Shown here: positions 32,719 through 44,236 of the stretch, in pieces
Layout of the letters: each line of letters opens with the position of its first letter
Numbering within the stretch: position 1 is the stretch's first letter
Assembly: GCF_004193775.1 (NCBI RefSeq)
Contig: NC_041002.1
Location: forward strand, 38,971,112 to 39,035,111
Length of the DNA: 64,000 nucleotides
Direction of reading: 5' to 3'
Source of the DNA: Glycine soja
Taxonomy: Eukaryota > Streptophyta > Magnoliopsida > Fabales > Fabaceae
Translations under genes and position numbers: made by a program
Notes under the pieces: model-generated
Database searches by the model: none
Told to the model about the DNA's origin: nothing
What the model saw: only the letters and a program-made list of their open reading frames with translations

Positions 32719-33858
32719 TGTTGGACAAATGGCCTCAGTTATCGTAAGAAGGGGTGTTGAATTAAGATAACAAGAACGATTCCCCAATTAAAATTTTACT
32801 CTCTCTTTTTAGATTAACAATGCACCCTTAACATGAATTACTCAAAAGACAATTCAAAATAAACTTCTTTCAAGCCAAAGATAAATAGTAATAAATAAAA
32901 GAAGTTTAAGGAAAGAGAGAAATGCAAACTTGATTTATACTGGTTAGGCCACTTCCCGTGCCTACGTCCAGTCCTCAAGCAACCCACTTGAGATTTTCCA
33001 CTCTCTTGTAAAATCCTTTTACAAGTTCTGAACACACAAGGACAATTCTTCCTTTGTGTTCAGAATTCTTTTACAACAAGAGACCCTCGGTCTCTTAATC
33101 CCTTTTTAGAAGTAAGAAGAAGAGAAGAAGAAATCTCTCTTGAAAGAGATAGATTGTACAATGAAGATCAATCACAATTCCTTATTGAATATGCAAGTGT
33201 TTGACCAAGGAATCTTTGAGAAGATAAGACATTTCAATTAAGAAAAACTCTCTTAATCTTTTGAGAGGATAAAACTTTTTGGGCAATGAAAACTCTCTCT
33301 CTCAATTCGTGTTTCCAAGTCACATATAAATAGACCTTTGATGGTCATTCATAAACCATTTGAATAGATGCGACTCTTAGAAGTTATTTTCTGAAAATCT
33401 CCTCTGGTAGTCGATTGCAGGTTTTGTGTAATCGATTACAGGTGTTAAAATTTGAATTAAAACGTTTATTAACTGCTGGTAATCAATTTCCAATATTGTG
33501 TAATCGATTACACAGTCTAAAATTTGAATTCAAATATTTAGTAGCTGTTGTAAAGCATTTTTGGCCACTGGTAATCGATTACATCCTCTGGTAATCGATT
33601 ACCAGAGAGTAAATCTCTTGAAAAACACTTTTTAACATGCATTACTTGGCCAAACCTTTTGTTATATCAATTAGGAATTCCCTTCCTAAAATACTAGTGA
33701 TCATCTTGATATTGTGGCTTGTATTCTTGAATCATTGTCTTGAATTTAAACTTGAAAAGCCCATTTGCATCATTTGCATCAAATCATCATGATCATTGCA
33801 TCATTTGCATCAAATCATCATGATCATCATCAAAACACCAAAGTCATTTGCTTCTACA
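32719..33858 (-). repeat. Element C 5' LTR (right copy, 1140 bp)
   Basis: Same ends as the left LTR. Its palindrome array (33407-33602) has two worn copies (GTAGTCGATTGC, GTAATCAATTTC). It would drive the element's transcript leftwards. Confidence 0.92.
33407..33602. promoter_or_regulatory. GTAATCGATTAC palindrome array in element C 5' LTR
   Basis: Four perfect and two altered copies at positions equivalent to those in the left LTR. Most of the changes in the altered copies are transitions. Confidence 0.82.
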
Positions 33859-34445
33859 CTATGATAGTCTTGATGAAAGACATTGAAGTCTTTGAAAAGT
33901 AAAGGAGACTGTGATAGTCTTGGCAAAAGACATTGAAGTCTTTGAAACATAAAGAGCATATGACATTGATAGTCTCTGCAAGCCAATAGACTTTGATAGT
34001 TTTAGAGGCAAAAGACTTTGATAGTCTTTGAAAAATAAAAGGCAGATGACATTGATAGTCTCTGCACGACAAAAGACTTTGATAGTCTTTGAAAAGTAAA
34101 GGTGGATGACATTGATAGTCTCCGCAAGACAACAGACCTTGATAGTCTTGGAAAAGTAAAGGAGCAGATGACCTTGATTGTCTCTGCAAGACAAAAGACT
34201 ATTATAGTCTTTGAAAAGTAAAGGAGCAAATGACCTTGATTGTCTCTGCAAGGCAAAAGACTATGATAGTCTTTGAAAAGTAAAGGCGGATGACATTGAT
34301 AGTCTCCGCAAGACAAAATACTCTGATAGTCTTTGAAAAGTAAAGGGCAGATGACATTGGTAGTCTCTGCAAAACAAAAGACTCTGATAGTCTTTGAAAA
34401 GTAAAGAAGACTGTGATAGTCTTGACAAAAGACATTGAAGTCTTT
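33859..34445. repeat. 60-bp tandem repeats in element B 3' region, about nine units
   Basis: Begins with the CTATG duplication copy (33859-33863). Units combine GATAGTCTTTGAAAAGTAAA, ATGACATTGATAGTCTCTGC and AAGACAAAAGACT, roughly 60-63 bp each. The array was continuous with 28391-28474 before element C inserted. The several minus-strand frames across it are repeats of the same sequence and not counted as genes. Confidence 0.82.
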
Positions 34446-36109
34446 GAAATCTTTCACTAAAACGCGAACACACTTAGTAAAGAAACAAACCCCCAAACCG
34501 ATTAGAATGACACATTTTTTTTTGAAGAAAAACAAATGTGACTATTGGGGAATGAAAGCATGGGGATAGAATTTCTCATAACCAAAAATGAGATCTAAGA
34601 CATTAGCATTTCATCTCTAAAAGAGCATTAGAAGAGACACTGGGTCCAACCAAATAGAGGAAAACTGCTCAAGGTGTATAAAATCTCACACAGGCAAGTG
34701 TTTTATCTTAATTCCATCCCACATATATGTCATAGATTGACTTTGCAAGTCATTTCCCATCAAATCAAAGATAATATGCACAATCATCATGGGTCAATAG
34801 GACTTTATAGGGTTGGATTTTGGTAGGAAATTTGGCTTTGGTTGTTCTGGCCTTTCCCCTTTTTGTTTCCTTTTCTCTTTGGTTCGGCGTGGAACGAAAG
34901 AGGACACAAAGATTCAGTTTGTAACTAAAGTAGGTGATCGCTTTACACCCCCCAAGTTTCAACCAAGTTATTATTTCCTTTCTTTTATATTTTTCTTTTT
35001 GGGAAATTCTGCACATTGTTTAGACATTGTTTGGTTCAAAGACCCATTTTTCTTCTGTTCTATTTTCCTTTCTTCAATCTTTGATTGATTGATTCTTTTC
35101 TTTTCCTTTCTCTTTTTCTTTTCTTTTTATTTTTTTTCTTTTCTCGCACATCTCTAAACCAAGGTAAGAGAAGCTTCCTTTGGAAAATCCTTTTGTTCTC
35201 TTCTCTTAGGGTAAGGTTTGAAATTTCCATCCTAGGTCAAGGTTATGGCCAAAATGTTGACGTTTGGCTTAAAAGGCCTACAAATGGCGGGACATGATTT
35301 ATGTCGGACATTTGTTTGGCAAATGGCTCAGGAATAAGGGAATGCCCCAATCATTTCCATGAAACACATATTATGATAATTAGAAATTCATGCAAAATTA
35401 ATCAACGCACACATCCTTGTGGACACTCAAACATAAGGCTTTGTGGCCATGCGAACTCCAAGGCTTAGGGTTTGTTTCCCCTTTCAAATCAAACCAGTGT
35501 TTCAAAGATCGCTCTTTTAATCAAGTCATACAAACATCTGAGTCCATTTTGACATTCGGGAAAACCTTTCATTGCGTTCACCCTCTAGGTGCACATTTTT
35601 TTTTCGAAAACCTTTTGTGTTTTGATCCATGAATTTTCCCAAAGAAAACTGGCGATCATTTTTTTTTCAAAAGCATGTTGGTTTTTAGTTTTTCTTATCC
35701 TTTTTTTTGTTTTTTTTATAGAAAAGGTTTGTAACCCAGGAAAGTTGTTACCCGAGATTACACTTTATCAACGGAACAAAAGACGTGTGAATGAAAAGAA
35801 ACCAATACACAAGACCCTTTTTTTTTGCTTAGTTTTCTTGATTCAGACAAACCATCACAATGCAATAGTACGACAATACGCTAGAAGCGGTAAAGTTCAT
35901 CACAATGAGATAACAAAAACTAAAAGCGATAACATAAAGTCCAGTTCTATCAAAATGAGATAACAAGAATTGAAAGCGATAGCGTAAAGTCTAGGTTTAT
36001 CACAATGAATTAACAAATAAAAATTGAAAGCGATAACAACAAAATAAAGACAAAATCATAGTTTTTAGGTGATCCTAGCCATGCACCTCTGCCTCCTCAA
36101 AGGAAGTAG
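34446..36109. other. Element B 3' noncoding module
   Basis: 34448-35700 matches the duplicated module of element A in order and content. 35860-36050 has loose repeats of AACAAAAATTGAAAGCGATA and AAAGTCTAGTTCTATCACAA. No gene seen. Confidence 0.65.
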
Positions 36110-37058
36110 TCCAATACATCAGCCATATCTTCATCCTCCTAAGCTCCATCCTTGTCTCCAGGGGCCCCTATGGGTCCTCCTAAGCTTCTGAAAATCGGGC
36201 TCATCTCCAGGCCATGCAACTGTGGCCCCGAACTGCTCGGGGGTAGGCCACAGGAAAGGACTGGGGTCTTGGCTCTGTTGGTGCAGGGTGTACCGGTAGA
36301 AGGTTTCATTCAGTTGCACCTGACCCCTATGATTAGCTGCCTGCTGGCTAGTCACATGCTGCATATACGTGTGCATCTGGAGCTCTATCTTCTACAGGTG
36401 AGAAGAGATGGAATCCAGAGGTGGTGGCTGCCGTAGAGGTGGTGGCGGTGCATCCTCAGTCAGCTGCTGCTGGAACTCCTCCTACTGCTGTTGTGCTTGC
36501 CTTGGCATGCAATATTTTTCTATTAAGGTCCTGTTGATTGGAGGCTAGATAAGCTTGGTGGGAGTAACCGACACCCCATAGAATTGGCAAAGGCCTGTGA
36601 TCAAAGCTGGAAACCCCAGTGCTCTATTGGACTTCTCTGGGTCCATTGGGTGTCTAGGAGGTGTGATCCCTGCAAATTGATATATGGCATCTGAGATCAA
36701 CTGGGCCACATGAACACTCACTCGGGTCAAGATGGCATAGACCAACTGGCACTTTGGCAGGGGGAGGTCGGAATTATGATCATTGGGGAGGATATTGCTG
36801 AGCAACAATGTCATCCAAATCTATGTCAGGGTGGTCATGCTAGTGCGCATGATCCGCACCCGTCTCCCTGCCACGCTTCGGGCAAAGTCCTACCCCAGAA
36901 CACACAGTCGCTGACTGATGGCCTCCTTATCGAACCCCGAGGCTTGGCTCCTCCTCTGGCTGAATTCGCAGCATTGGCCCTCCTCCAGGACCAACGGATG
37001 CCCCAGGAACTGATTAATGGCATCCTCATCAAAGGAGATCCATTGGCCCCACAACTAG

Positions 37059-37063
37059 GAGAG
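37059..37063. repeat. Target site duplication of solo LTR F, left copy (GAGAG)
   Basis: GAGAG precedes 37064 and follows 38448 (38449-38453). Confidence 0.8.
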
Positions 37064-38448
37064 TGTTTACACCCCGGTGTTACTTGTTAATATGGATGCT
37101 TAAATCTAACCAGTAAGTGTATCGAGTCATGCAAGTAATAATAAAATGGTAAGAACCGAGTATCAAACTCAGGGAACTTGTTTTATTTGGCAAAACATCA
37201 TTTGATAGGCAGACATTTATGCAAAGAATTGATTATCATGAATTAAAAACAAAAGTGATTTCCATTCTAATTGAAAACAGTAAATATGAGCAAGTGGATG
37301 TAAAAACAAATATGTAAAAGCGTTGGGTCCTCCTACTGTGATACTTGACGCAATTAAATGTATTTCTCTATTCAAAGTTATTTTTGTGTTCTATGCTGAG
37401 AGCTAAAATACCAAACATCGATGTCTTGTGAGTTTGGAATAATTCTAATTAAACCTCGTTCTCAAATGTCTATTGTTGAACTTAGCCTAACCGAACAACA
37501 TTACGACTATAGCATAATAAAAACTAAATTACCATACTCCGTGTCCAGATTATACAATAACCTAGCCTAGTTCTATCCAGTTCTAAGGATGTAATACATT
37601 TTCGAATGCTAAAGCTCCTAACAGCATATACAAATGGGTGATTAGGCCACAAGCATGCGATAATTAAGCACGGATAAAAACAACAAACACATAAACCAAC
37701 TTCAAATAGATATGATAAGTATTTACATCAAGTACTCAGCAGAATTTCCCAACAATGGATTTTACCCCTCCATTACAAGGGAGCACCTTTCACAAGCAGC
37801 AAAAGGGTTTCAGAGAAAATACCAGATTACAAAGTAGTAGGGATATCTCCTCCACCTCTAGGAACCTAGAAATTACTCTTCAACCTAAAATTCTCCTAAA
37901 AGCCAAGGTTTTTGCTTCCTTGCTCTGCTTTTTGCCTCTGTTCTCCTGCCAAGCTCTCAGTCTATTCAGACCCCCTTTCTTTCTCTTCACTTCAGGCTTA
38001 AAAAAGGCTTTTTGTCCTCGAAGGCGCGCTTAACGCCATTTTCACACTAAGCACGAGTAAGTGAATTTTGGCTCAGCGAGCCAGGCACGCTTAGCACAAG
38101 AAGAGACAAAAATCTCATTGGGCGAGCAGGTGACGCGCTGAGCGCGTGCTGACGAGGCAGATTCTCTCTAAGATTCCTCTTACTCGCTAAGAGGGCTGAT
38201 GTCTCGCTTAGCGGATGAATCTCGCTAAGCGCATGGATCAGGCTTAGCGAGACAACAACTTCAGTACCTTCCAAAATTTCTCCTTTTTTCCTAAAATTGA
38301 AGTGAAATAAGGAAGGTCTGTACTTTGCAAATATAAAAACTAAACAAGAAATATTTACAATCCTACCAAAAGAACCATAAATTGGGGAAAATATATACAT
38401 TTTGGAAAACTTTTCTATACAAAAGTTAGTTGTAAAAGAAAACTAACA
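37064..38448. mobile_element. Solo LTR F (1385 bp) inside the transposon-protein ORF
   Basis: Begins TGTTTACACCCC and ends AAACTAACA, so TG...CA with short TGTT/AACA inverted ends, and is flanked by the 5-bp duplication GAGAG. The host frame resumes exactly on both sides. It has no coding frame, primer site or second LTR. These are the marks of a solo LTR left by recombination between two LTRs. It contains GCTTAGCG/CGCTAAGC motifs in both orientations (38020-38260). The parent family is not identified and the strand is undecided. Confidence 0.8.
38220..38252. repeat. Perfect 11-bp hairpin in solo LTR F
   Basis: TCTCGCTAAGC (38220-38230) and GCTTAGCGAGA (38242-38252) pair fully around an 11-base loop. 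Further half-copies of the motif lie at 38183-38212 and around 38020-38160. Confidence 0.8.
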
Positions 38449-38790
38449 GAGAGCTTGTCTCTGACTCCCTCCTTCGTGGGCCACGCATTGGTGTAGAACT
38501 CCATGACTATTTTTGGATCATACTTAGCCATGGGTGCTACAAGTTGAGTCCATTGCCTCCTGGCAATTTCCTCCTGGAATTCGGCATACTCTCCTTCCCT
38601 CAACTGGACCCACCTCTCCTTGAGGAGCGACCAACACTTAATTGCCTCAAAACAGTGCTGGTGTTCCTCGCTTCAGAACCGATGTCTGTCAAACTCCACA
38701 TCCACTTGTGGGGCCGCATTGGAACCTTCTCCAGCGGCATCTTTCCTTGCCCTCTTAGCTGGAACCTTATTTGGAGCCACTTCCTGTGAG

Positions 38791-40400
38791 GACACATTCG
38801 CAAAGTTAGTTTGCATGAAATACCAGTCATCATTTCATTTATCTCAAACACAACAAAAGCTAAACAAACTTGAATGTTGCATATTTCTTTCCACCAAATG
38901 CAAGTGTCAATGTGTAATTAGAATACAGTCATACATTGGTGCATGTATTATTTTATGACATACACATTTTTTTAAAAGCATTTTAGCTACCTAGATGCAA
39001 GGTGCCTATTATAGTGTAGCCAGTCCGAATATTAGTCTAAAATCCAAACAGTGATGCTCCCATATTCATGCAATTCATGCATTTTTGCCTCCAAGACAAA
39101 ACTTAGATTCCTATGCCTAAGTCATGCTTTTGGCATGTTATTCTAAAAACTTAAGCTGCCCATACCTTCCAAATGACAACCATACATGCACAAATTCATT
39201 CCACAATTCAAACTTCACAGTATCACATGCAAAGGTCAATGAGGCATTTCACCGAACGGTTGGTGGGCGCATGTTCAGGCATGAAAAAATAAGGAACAAG
39301 AACAATATGACATGCCAATTCATACTAGAATCCAAGATAGGCCTATGGCCATCCCTTACAGCCCCCAAATCTAGCAAACAAAGCATGGATTCATACATAA
39401 CTTGTCTCACGAAATTTGCAAAAAATAGACAACTAGAGCACCAAAATACCACAATGGAAAGCCAAAATTCAAAGGAAGGTGGTACTTACTTGTAGGAGAT
39501 GAACAAAATGAAAAACAAAAAGCAAAAATGCACAAATGGAGGCTTGGGGCTGCTGGACTCATGCACTCTTGTAAGCACTTGGTGTTTTTTGAATTTTGGG
39601 GAAGAATGACTTCACCCCCCTCTTTTAAAACCAACATCAGACACGCTCTCCCAGGGGAGCTATTTTTTTTGTTTTTTTTTTTTTTGCAAAACCCCTTTGC
39701 AAGAGTTGGATTATTCCTTGTTAGGCATATATTTTCTAAAATCCTATAGTTGCAAATAAACTTAGGTAAATTCAAATATAATTCAAGAAAATAGATAAAT
39801 AAAAGCAGGAATTTTAAAGAGCAAAATTAGAGATACTAGGCTGCCTCCTAGGAGCGATTCTTTAACGTCTTTAGCCGGATGTGGGATGATCATTAATTGA
39901 TCATGGGCCTAGCACCTGCTCATACCTGCCCCTAAGCTTTGAACAAAGGAAACAACATCATGCAACAAATGTGAAACGACACCACAAAATGCCTGCATTA
40001 CCTTTCACTTACCCTTGTCTTAATTTTGGTGTGGTATTGACCATCACTCAAAAAGACTCTTTATTCTCCCTCCGATTTGCAGGATGAAAAGATGCGAATG
40101 CATGCATGCTTATGATTTGGATGTTTAAGTGCAACAATTAAACAAGTGTTATCATGTTCAATTTTACTTAAAACGCTTATGGCACCCTGTTGATTGAGCC
40201 AAATGGCTCCAAATTCAGTGGGCAAGATCGAGAGTGTATGTTCTTAAGAAGTAAAAGACACAACACAGGAAGTTAAGATGCAAATCATTAATCCAGTATT
40301 CATTAATGTTGTGATCATGGTTTACAAAGGATCTTAAGACTTTGGAGATCCCAGCGAGTCCTTGGAGAACAATCATGTATTGAACCTCTTAGCTACCCTA
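38791..40400. other. Element B spacer between integrase and downstream ORF
   Basis: Noncoding. Contains the TGCCTCCTAGGAGCGATTCT and TTTAACGTCTTTAGCCGGAT block (39840-39945) shared with element A and poly-T/poly-G patches near 39660. The minus-strand frame at 39407-39775 has no recognisable domain. Confidence 0.6.
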
Positions 40401-40401
40401 G

Positions 40402-41240
40402 GTATTATGCATAATATCGTTTGATGATATCAGAATTCACGGGCGAAGGCAATTCTTCATCATCCATGCGGGCAAGCAACAATGCCCCTCTCAAAAGCGC
40501 CTTCTTCACAACAAAAGGTCCTTCATAATTCACAGCAAACAGGAGCATCTCGTGCCAATCCTTGTATGACATAGTAATCTTTTGAACTATTTTCTTGATA
40601 TTCTTATTAGCAGCCTCAACTGCCCCATTCATCTTAGGCCTGTAAGGCGTAGAATTTTGGTGTTGGATCTTGAAATCCTCACAAATTTCCTTCATCATTT
40701 TATTGTTTAGATTGGTGGCATTATCAGTGATAATCTTCCAGGGCAACCCATACCAACAAATGATCTCTTTCATGATGAACCTAACCACCACACTTCTAGT
40801 CACACTGGCGTACGAAGCCGCTTCAACCTATTTGGTGAAGTAGTCAATGGCGACCAAAATGAAACGATGTCCATTTGAAGCTTTGGGCTCAATAGCTTCA
40901 ATCATGTCTATACCCCACATAGAGAATGGCCAAGGTGCTGCCAAGACGTTCAAAGGTATGAGCGAAGCATTGACATTATCAACGAAGGCCTGGCACTTGT
41001 GGCACTTCCTCACATGGATGCAACTATCATTTTCCATAGTGAGCCAGTAATACCATGCTCTTAGAAGCTTTCGGGCCATGGCATGTCCGTTGGCATATGT
41101 TCCAAAGGATCCCTCATGCACTTCCACTAGCATCTGCTCAGCCTCCCTGGCATCCACACATCGAAGCAAAACCATATCATGGTTCGTCTTGTACAGGATA
41201 TTTCTACTTAGGAAAAAACCGGCTGCCAACCTTCACAATG
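40402..41240 (-). pseudogene. Element B integrase
   Basis: Integrase joins the cDNA to the host chromosome. Minus-strand frames show the zinc-binding region HEGSFGTYANGHAMARK...CHKCQ (about 41160-40980). The catalytic triad follows: D in MWGIDMIE (40906-40908), D in IITDNATN (40723-40725) and E in NGAVEAANK (40615-40617), all retained. The core is split into two frames near 40820 (a stop where SFVTRSVVV-type sequence should be continuous). The C-terminal end is at about 40405 with NSDIIKRYYA. The GPY/F-type tail is short. RNase H lies immediately upstream and the transposon-protein ORF downstream. Confidence 0.85.
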
Positions 41241-42126
41241 TTCTCTTTTCATTGTCAAAGGCCTCCCGTGGGTATTTCTTGTCTTTGATGTATCACTTGA
41301 TATCGAAGTACCAAGGTTTAGCATCTTGCTCTTTTTCTATCAAGCAGCAATGTGCAGGCTTGCCGCGACATATAAATTTGATGTACGACAAATCCCCGTA
41401 CGAGGTCAGTTGGAACATGGATGCCAGAGTGGCAAGGGCATCAGCCATCTGATTCTCCTATCTAGGAATATGGTGAAAGGACACATCATTGAAGTACTCT
41501 ATCAATTTCCTGGTGTAGGCATGGTAGGGTATCAACTTATGATCCCTGGTCTCCCATTCTCCTCTCAACTGGTGGATTACCAAGGCTGAGTCCCCATATA
41601 CCTTGAGCAACTTGACCTTGAAGTCAATTGCCGCTTAGATCCCAAGGGCGCACGCCTCGTACTCAGCCATGTTGTTTGTGCAGTCAAAACCTAACCTAGT
41701 CATGAAGGGTATACATTGATTGTCAAACCACACAATCCATTTGTCCCTATCTTCATCCCCTACTTCCTCCTCGAACAAGGTCATGATGTCCTCATCCGGG
41801 AATTGTGGATGTATAGGCTGGTAGTTGTTGATGGGCTGTTGAGCCAGGTAATTTGCCAAGGCACTCCCCTTTATCACCATTTGAGTGACATAAATATGTC
41901 AAATTCTGATTGCAGAACCTACCACCGAGCGATCCGTCAGGTGAGAGTGGATTTTTCAAAGATGTACTTGACTGGGTCCATTTTAGATACCAACCAAGTG
42001 GGGTAGTTCAACATGTACTGCCTTAAACAGTGGGTTGCCCACACCAGGGCACAACATGTCTTTTAGAGCAAAGAGTAGTTCATTTCACATGCCGTGAAAT
42101 TCTTGCTTAAATAATAGACAACCCGT
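41241..42126 (-). pseudogene. Element B second RNase H and tail of first RNase H
   Basis: From 42126 leftwards the first RNase H continues (LSKNFTACEMNYSLL, TCCALVWATHCLRQYM) up to about 42000. The connecting region with GSALANYLAQQPINNYQPIH follows, then the archaeal-type RNase H that marks Tat-lineage elements: DKWIVWFDNQCIPF, NMAEYEACALGI and, after a stop, YGDSALVIHQLRGEWE. In this copy the first catalytic Asp is joined directly to NQCIPF, which implies a short internal deletion of the first beta-strand region. An active copy would have more residues there. Element D interrupts the first RNase H at 42126. Confidence 0.8.
42122..42126. repeat. Target site duplication of element D, left copy (CCCGT)
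   Basis: CCCGT precedes the left LTR and recurs at 52228-52232. Confidence 0.92.
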
Positions 42127-43212
42127 TGATGTGCCATTATTTTATCCTATTTCTTAACCCTTTTTGCACCATTTTAAGTACCGATTAATCTTAATTGTCA
42201 AATTAATTAGGCAGTTTTATTATTTGGGCCCATTCAGCTAATTTGATGTTTTTAATCTAATTTCAGGAATTAATAAAGCATTAGGCTTGAATCCAGAATT
42301 GGACTTGGACTTGAAGAGGGCAAACTATTTTATTCTACAAAATTTTATCTTATCTAGATATTATTTAGATTTGATCTCATCTAGATATTATTTAATCTAG
42401 ATCTTATCTTATCTAGATTTGATTTTATTTTATTTATGGGCTTGGATTTAAAACAGATTTGTAAGCTTTGGGGCTGGACAACTATATAACAACACCAAGG
42501 TTCTAGTTTAGGCCCTTCTCTTTTTCTCTCTCCTATTTTTCGTTTTTAGTTTTAGGTCTCTCTTCTCTTTCTCCTTTTTTTCGATTTTGGCAATTCCAGT
42601 TTTGACTTTTCGTTCTTTAATCTATAATTTTGTTCTCTATTGATTAATGGAAGGCTAAGTCCCCAATGTTGTTTTCTCTTAAGGATCAAGCACAGTTCTC
42701 TTTGAGGTTCTATTATTACTGTTAAATTCTATTCAGCTTTTCCTCTTCACTAATTACTCTAAATTTGTTGATATTAATTCATGCATGCTTAGTGCTTGAT
42801 TAATTGTCTCTGCGCTTAATTTACGTTCATGCTTAATAATCGTTTATGAGTAATTGGTGTATGTGTTGCTTAATCACATAATGAATGTCTTATGTTAAAT
42901 TTCGCTTAGTAATTTAATTTAGGGTTGGACTAAGTGGTTGAACTAAATAAGGATAAACTCTCGTAAACTAGGATAAGAGACTTGCTTGTGAATCAAGGGG
43001 AAGCAACGTGTTTTAATTCTGATATTTTCTAATTTACATCTATTCGCTGTTTAATTTACCAAAGCAAACAACCCCCCCCCCCCAATTCGTTACTATTTTC
43101 CTACTATTTGTTATGAACATTTGGTGTATCATTGCTCATTGGGAAACGATCTAGGATCACTTCCTAGTTACTGCATTTTAATGTTTATTTGATTTGGGTA
43201 TGACCTCGATCA
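42127..43212 (+). repeat. Element D 5' LTR (1086 bp)
   Basis: TGATGTGCCATT...CTCGATCA. Colinear with the right LTR. Repeated ATCTAGAT/TTATCTTATCTAGA motifs occupy 42345-42425. A run of 12 C at 43072-43083 replaces CTCCCC of the right LTR. Confidence 0.93.
42483..42489 (+). promoter_or_regulatory. TATA box of element D 5' LTR
   Basis: TATATAA in the context ACAACTATATAACAACACC, with the same box at 51504-51510. AACAACACC would lie at about the leader start. Confidence 0.7.
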
Positions 43213-43216
43213 AATT

Positions 43217-43234
43217 TGGCACCGTTGCCGGGGA
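43217..43234 (+). promoter_or_regulatory. Primer binding site of element D (tRNA-Asp type)
   Basis: TGGCACCGTTGCCGGGGA, four bases inside the LTR. It differs by one base from the TGGCGCCGTTGCCGGGGA site known from Athila elements. Confidence 0.88.
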
Positions 43235-44236
43235 GCAGTGTCCAAAGGTTCATAATAGCTAGTAATTTGTGTTTTATGTTTAGTTGTTTTATGCTTTCGT
43301 GTGTTGTATTAGTGTTGTGTTCGTGTTGCGTTAAGTGTGTTTAGAGTCTTGTTATTTTGTTTAGTGTGGTGTTCTGTTTTAGTTTTTCTGTTTAGCGCTT
43401 CCCCTGTTTCAGTTTTGAATGTTGTTGTGAATAGTGATTTGTGACGGATTTAGCGACCACTTTTGTTGAACTGGAAAACAGGGTGGTAGTGGAAATCCCT
43501 TAGCGACAGATTTTAAAGACCACCCTTGCTGAATTAATTGGGATTTTTTGTTTTGGTAGCTATTGTTGTTATTTTTGGCTGAATTTTTTTGTGGTCACTT
43601 CTTTTGATCCATATTTTGTGGGAAAAATAGCTGGAGCCCTTAGTTTGGTTAGATTTGAAAGTTCCAAAAAAGTAGCAAATTTGATTTTTGTCAAAACTTC
43701 AAACAGACATAACTTTTGCTTCGGTTATCAGAATCGCTATTATTATATATGTATTTGGGGTAGAAAAAAATTTCCCATGCCATGGCAGCGGTCTATAGGC
43801 CGGCTGAGGTCTCCTTCTTCCAAAAATTGCGATTCTGTCAAAAGTTTTTTTTATTTTCCAAGTATTATTCTCTTATTTTTCTCAACTTACCATTTTTAGC
43901 TTCTATAGTTAGACTTTGAATTTTCGTTTGAAATTTTTTGTGCTATCTTCTCATCATTTTATAAGGTTGCTCACAAAATTTCAAGTCATTTGGATATCAT
44001 TTAATGGTAGTTGTAGTTTAAACCTACATTGTTACTTGCATAAGAAGGCAACTAGTTGTGCATGCTGAATATAGTGTATGACTAGAGGCAATCCATCTGA
44101 CTTATAACCCTTTGATCCTGAGATAGATAGGACATTTCATAGATTAGTTAGACATCATTCAGTACCTTTTGAGCATCCTGTCCATCATTTTGAGCATTAT
44201 TGTTTTGAACATTCTAATATTGAACATTCTAAGAAC
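43235..44236 (+). other. Element D 5' leader
   Basis: About 1 kb without a protein domain. T-rich stretches resembling TTAGTGTTGTGTTCGTGTTG occur at 43260-43420. An open frame at 43591-43899 has no recognisable features. Confidence 0.6.

Larger units (their letters stand above)
28480..33858 (-). mobile_element. Element C: pol-less Ty1/copia element with gag and a foreign ORF2
   Basis: LTRs 28480-29620 and 32719-33858 (TGTTGGAC...TTCTACA), 5-bp duplications, an initiator-Met primer site beside the right LTR and an AAAAAGGGGGAGAT purine tract beside the left one. It encodes gag (32665-31673), a protease stub, and, where pol should be, an unrelated ORF2 (30727-29654). Integrase, RT and RNase H are absent. 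By eye about eight differences in the first 240 LTR bases point to a moderately old insertion into the repeats of element B. It would need enzymes in trans. The purine tract and LTR style suggest the SIRE/Maximus group. Confidence 0.9.
36110..38790 (-). pseudogene. Element B downstream ORF: plant transposon protein (Transposase_32-like), split by solo LTR
   Basis: The N-terminal part (38790-38454) gives EEIARRQWTQLVAPMAKYDP and VMEFYTNAWPTKEGVRD. The rest (37058-36110) gives NQFLGHPLVLEEG, WMTLLLSNILPNDHNSDLPL, CQLVYAILTRVSVHVAQLIS, NRALGFPALITGLCQFYGVS and a Pro/Gln-rich tail with QPPPLDSISSHL. This is the putative plant transposon protein domain; its activity is not established to my knowledge. 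It lies downstream of integrase on the same strand. An acceptor-like CTCACAG at 38790 suggests a spliced start. Stops (for example one just before IWMTLL, where element A still has a Gln codon) and solo LTR F inactivate it. Confidence 0.78.

Noticed and set aside
28480..33858. Element C as an autonomous copia element
   Set aside because: No integrase, RT or RNase H motif is found on either strand between gag and the purine tract.
34002..34535. 177-codon minus-strand frame and several overlapping ones with repeated KDYQSLL and AETINVI-like segments
   Set aside because: They are translations of the 60-bp tandem repeat in three frames. No domain, no consistent frame, and the array is in the 3' noncoding part of element B.
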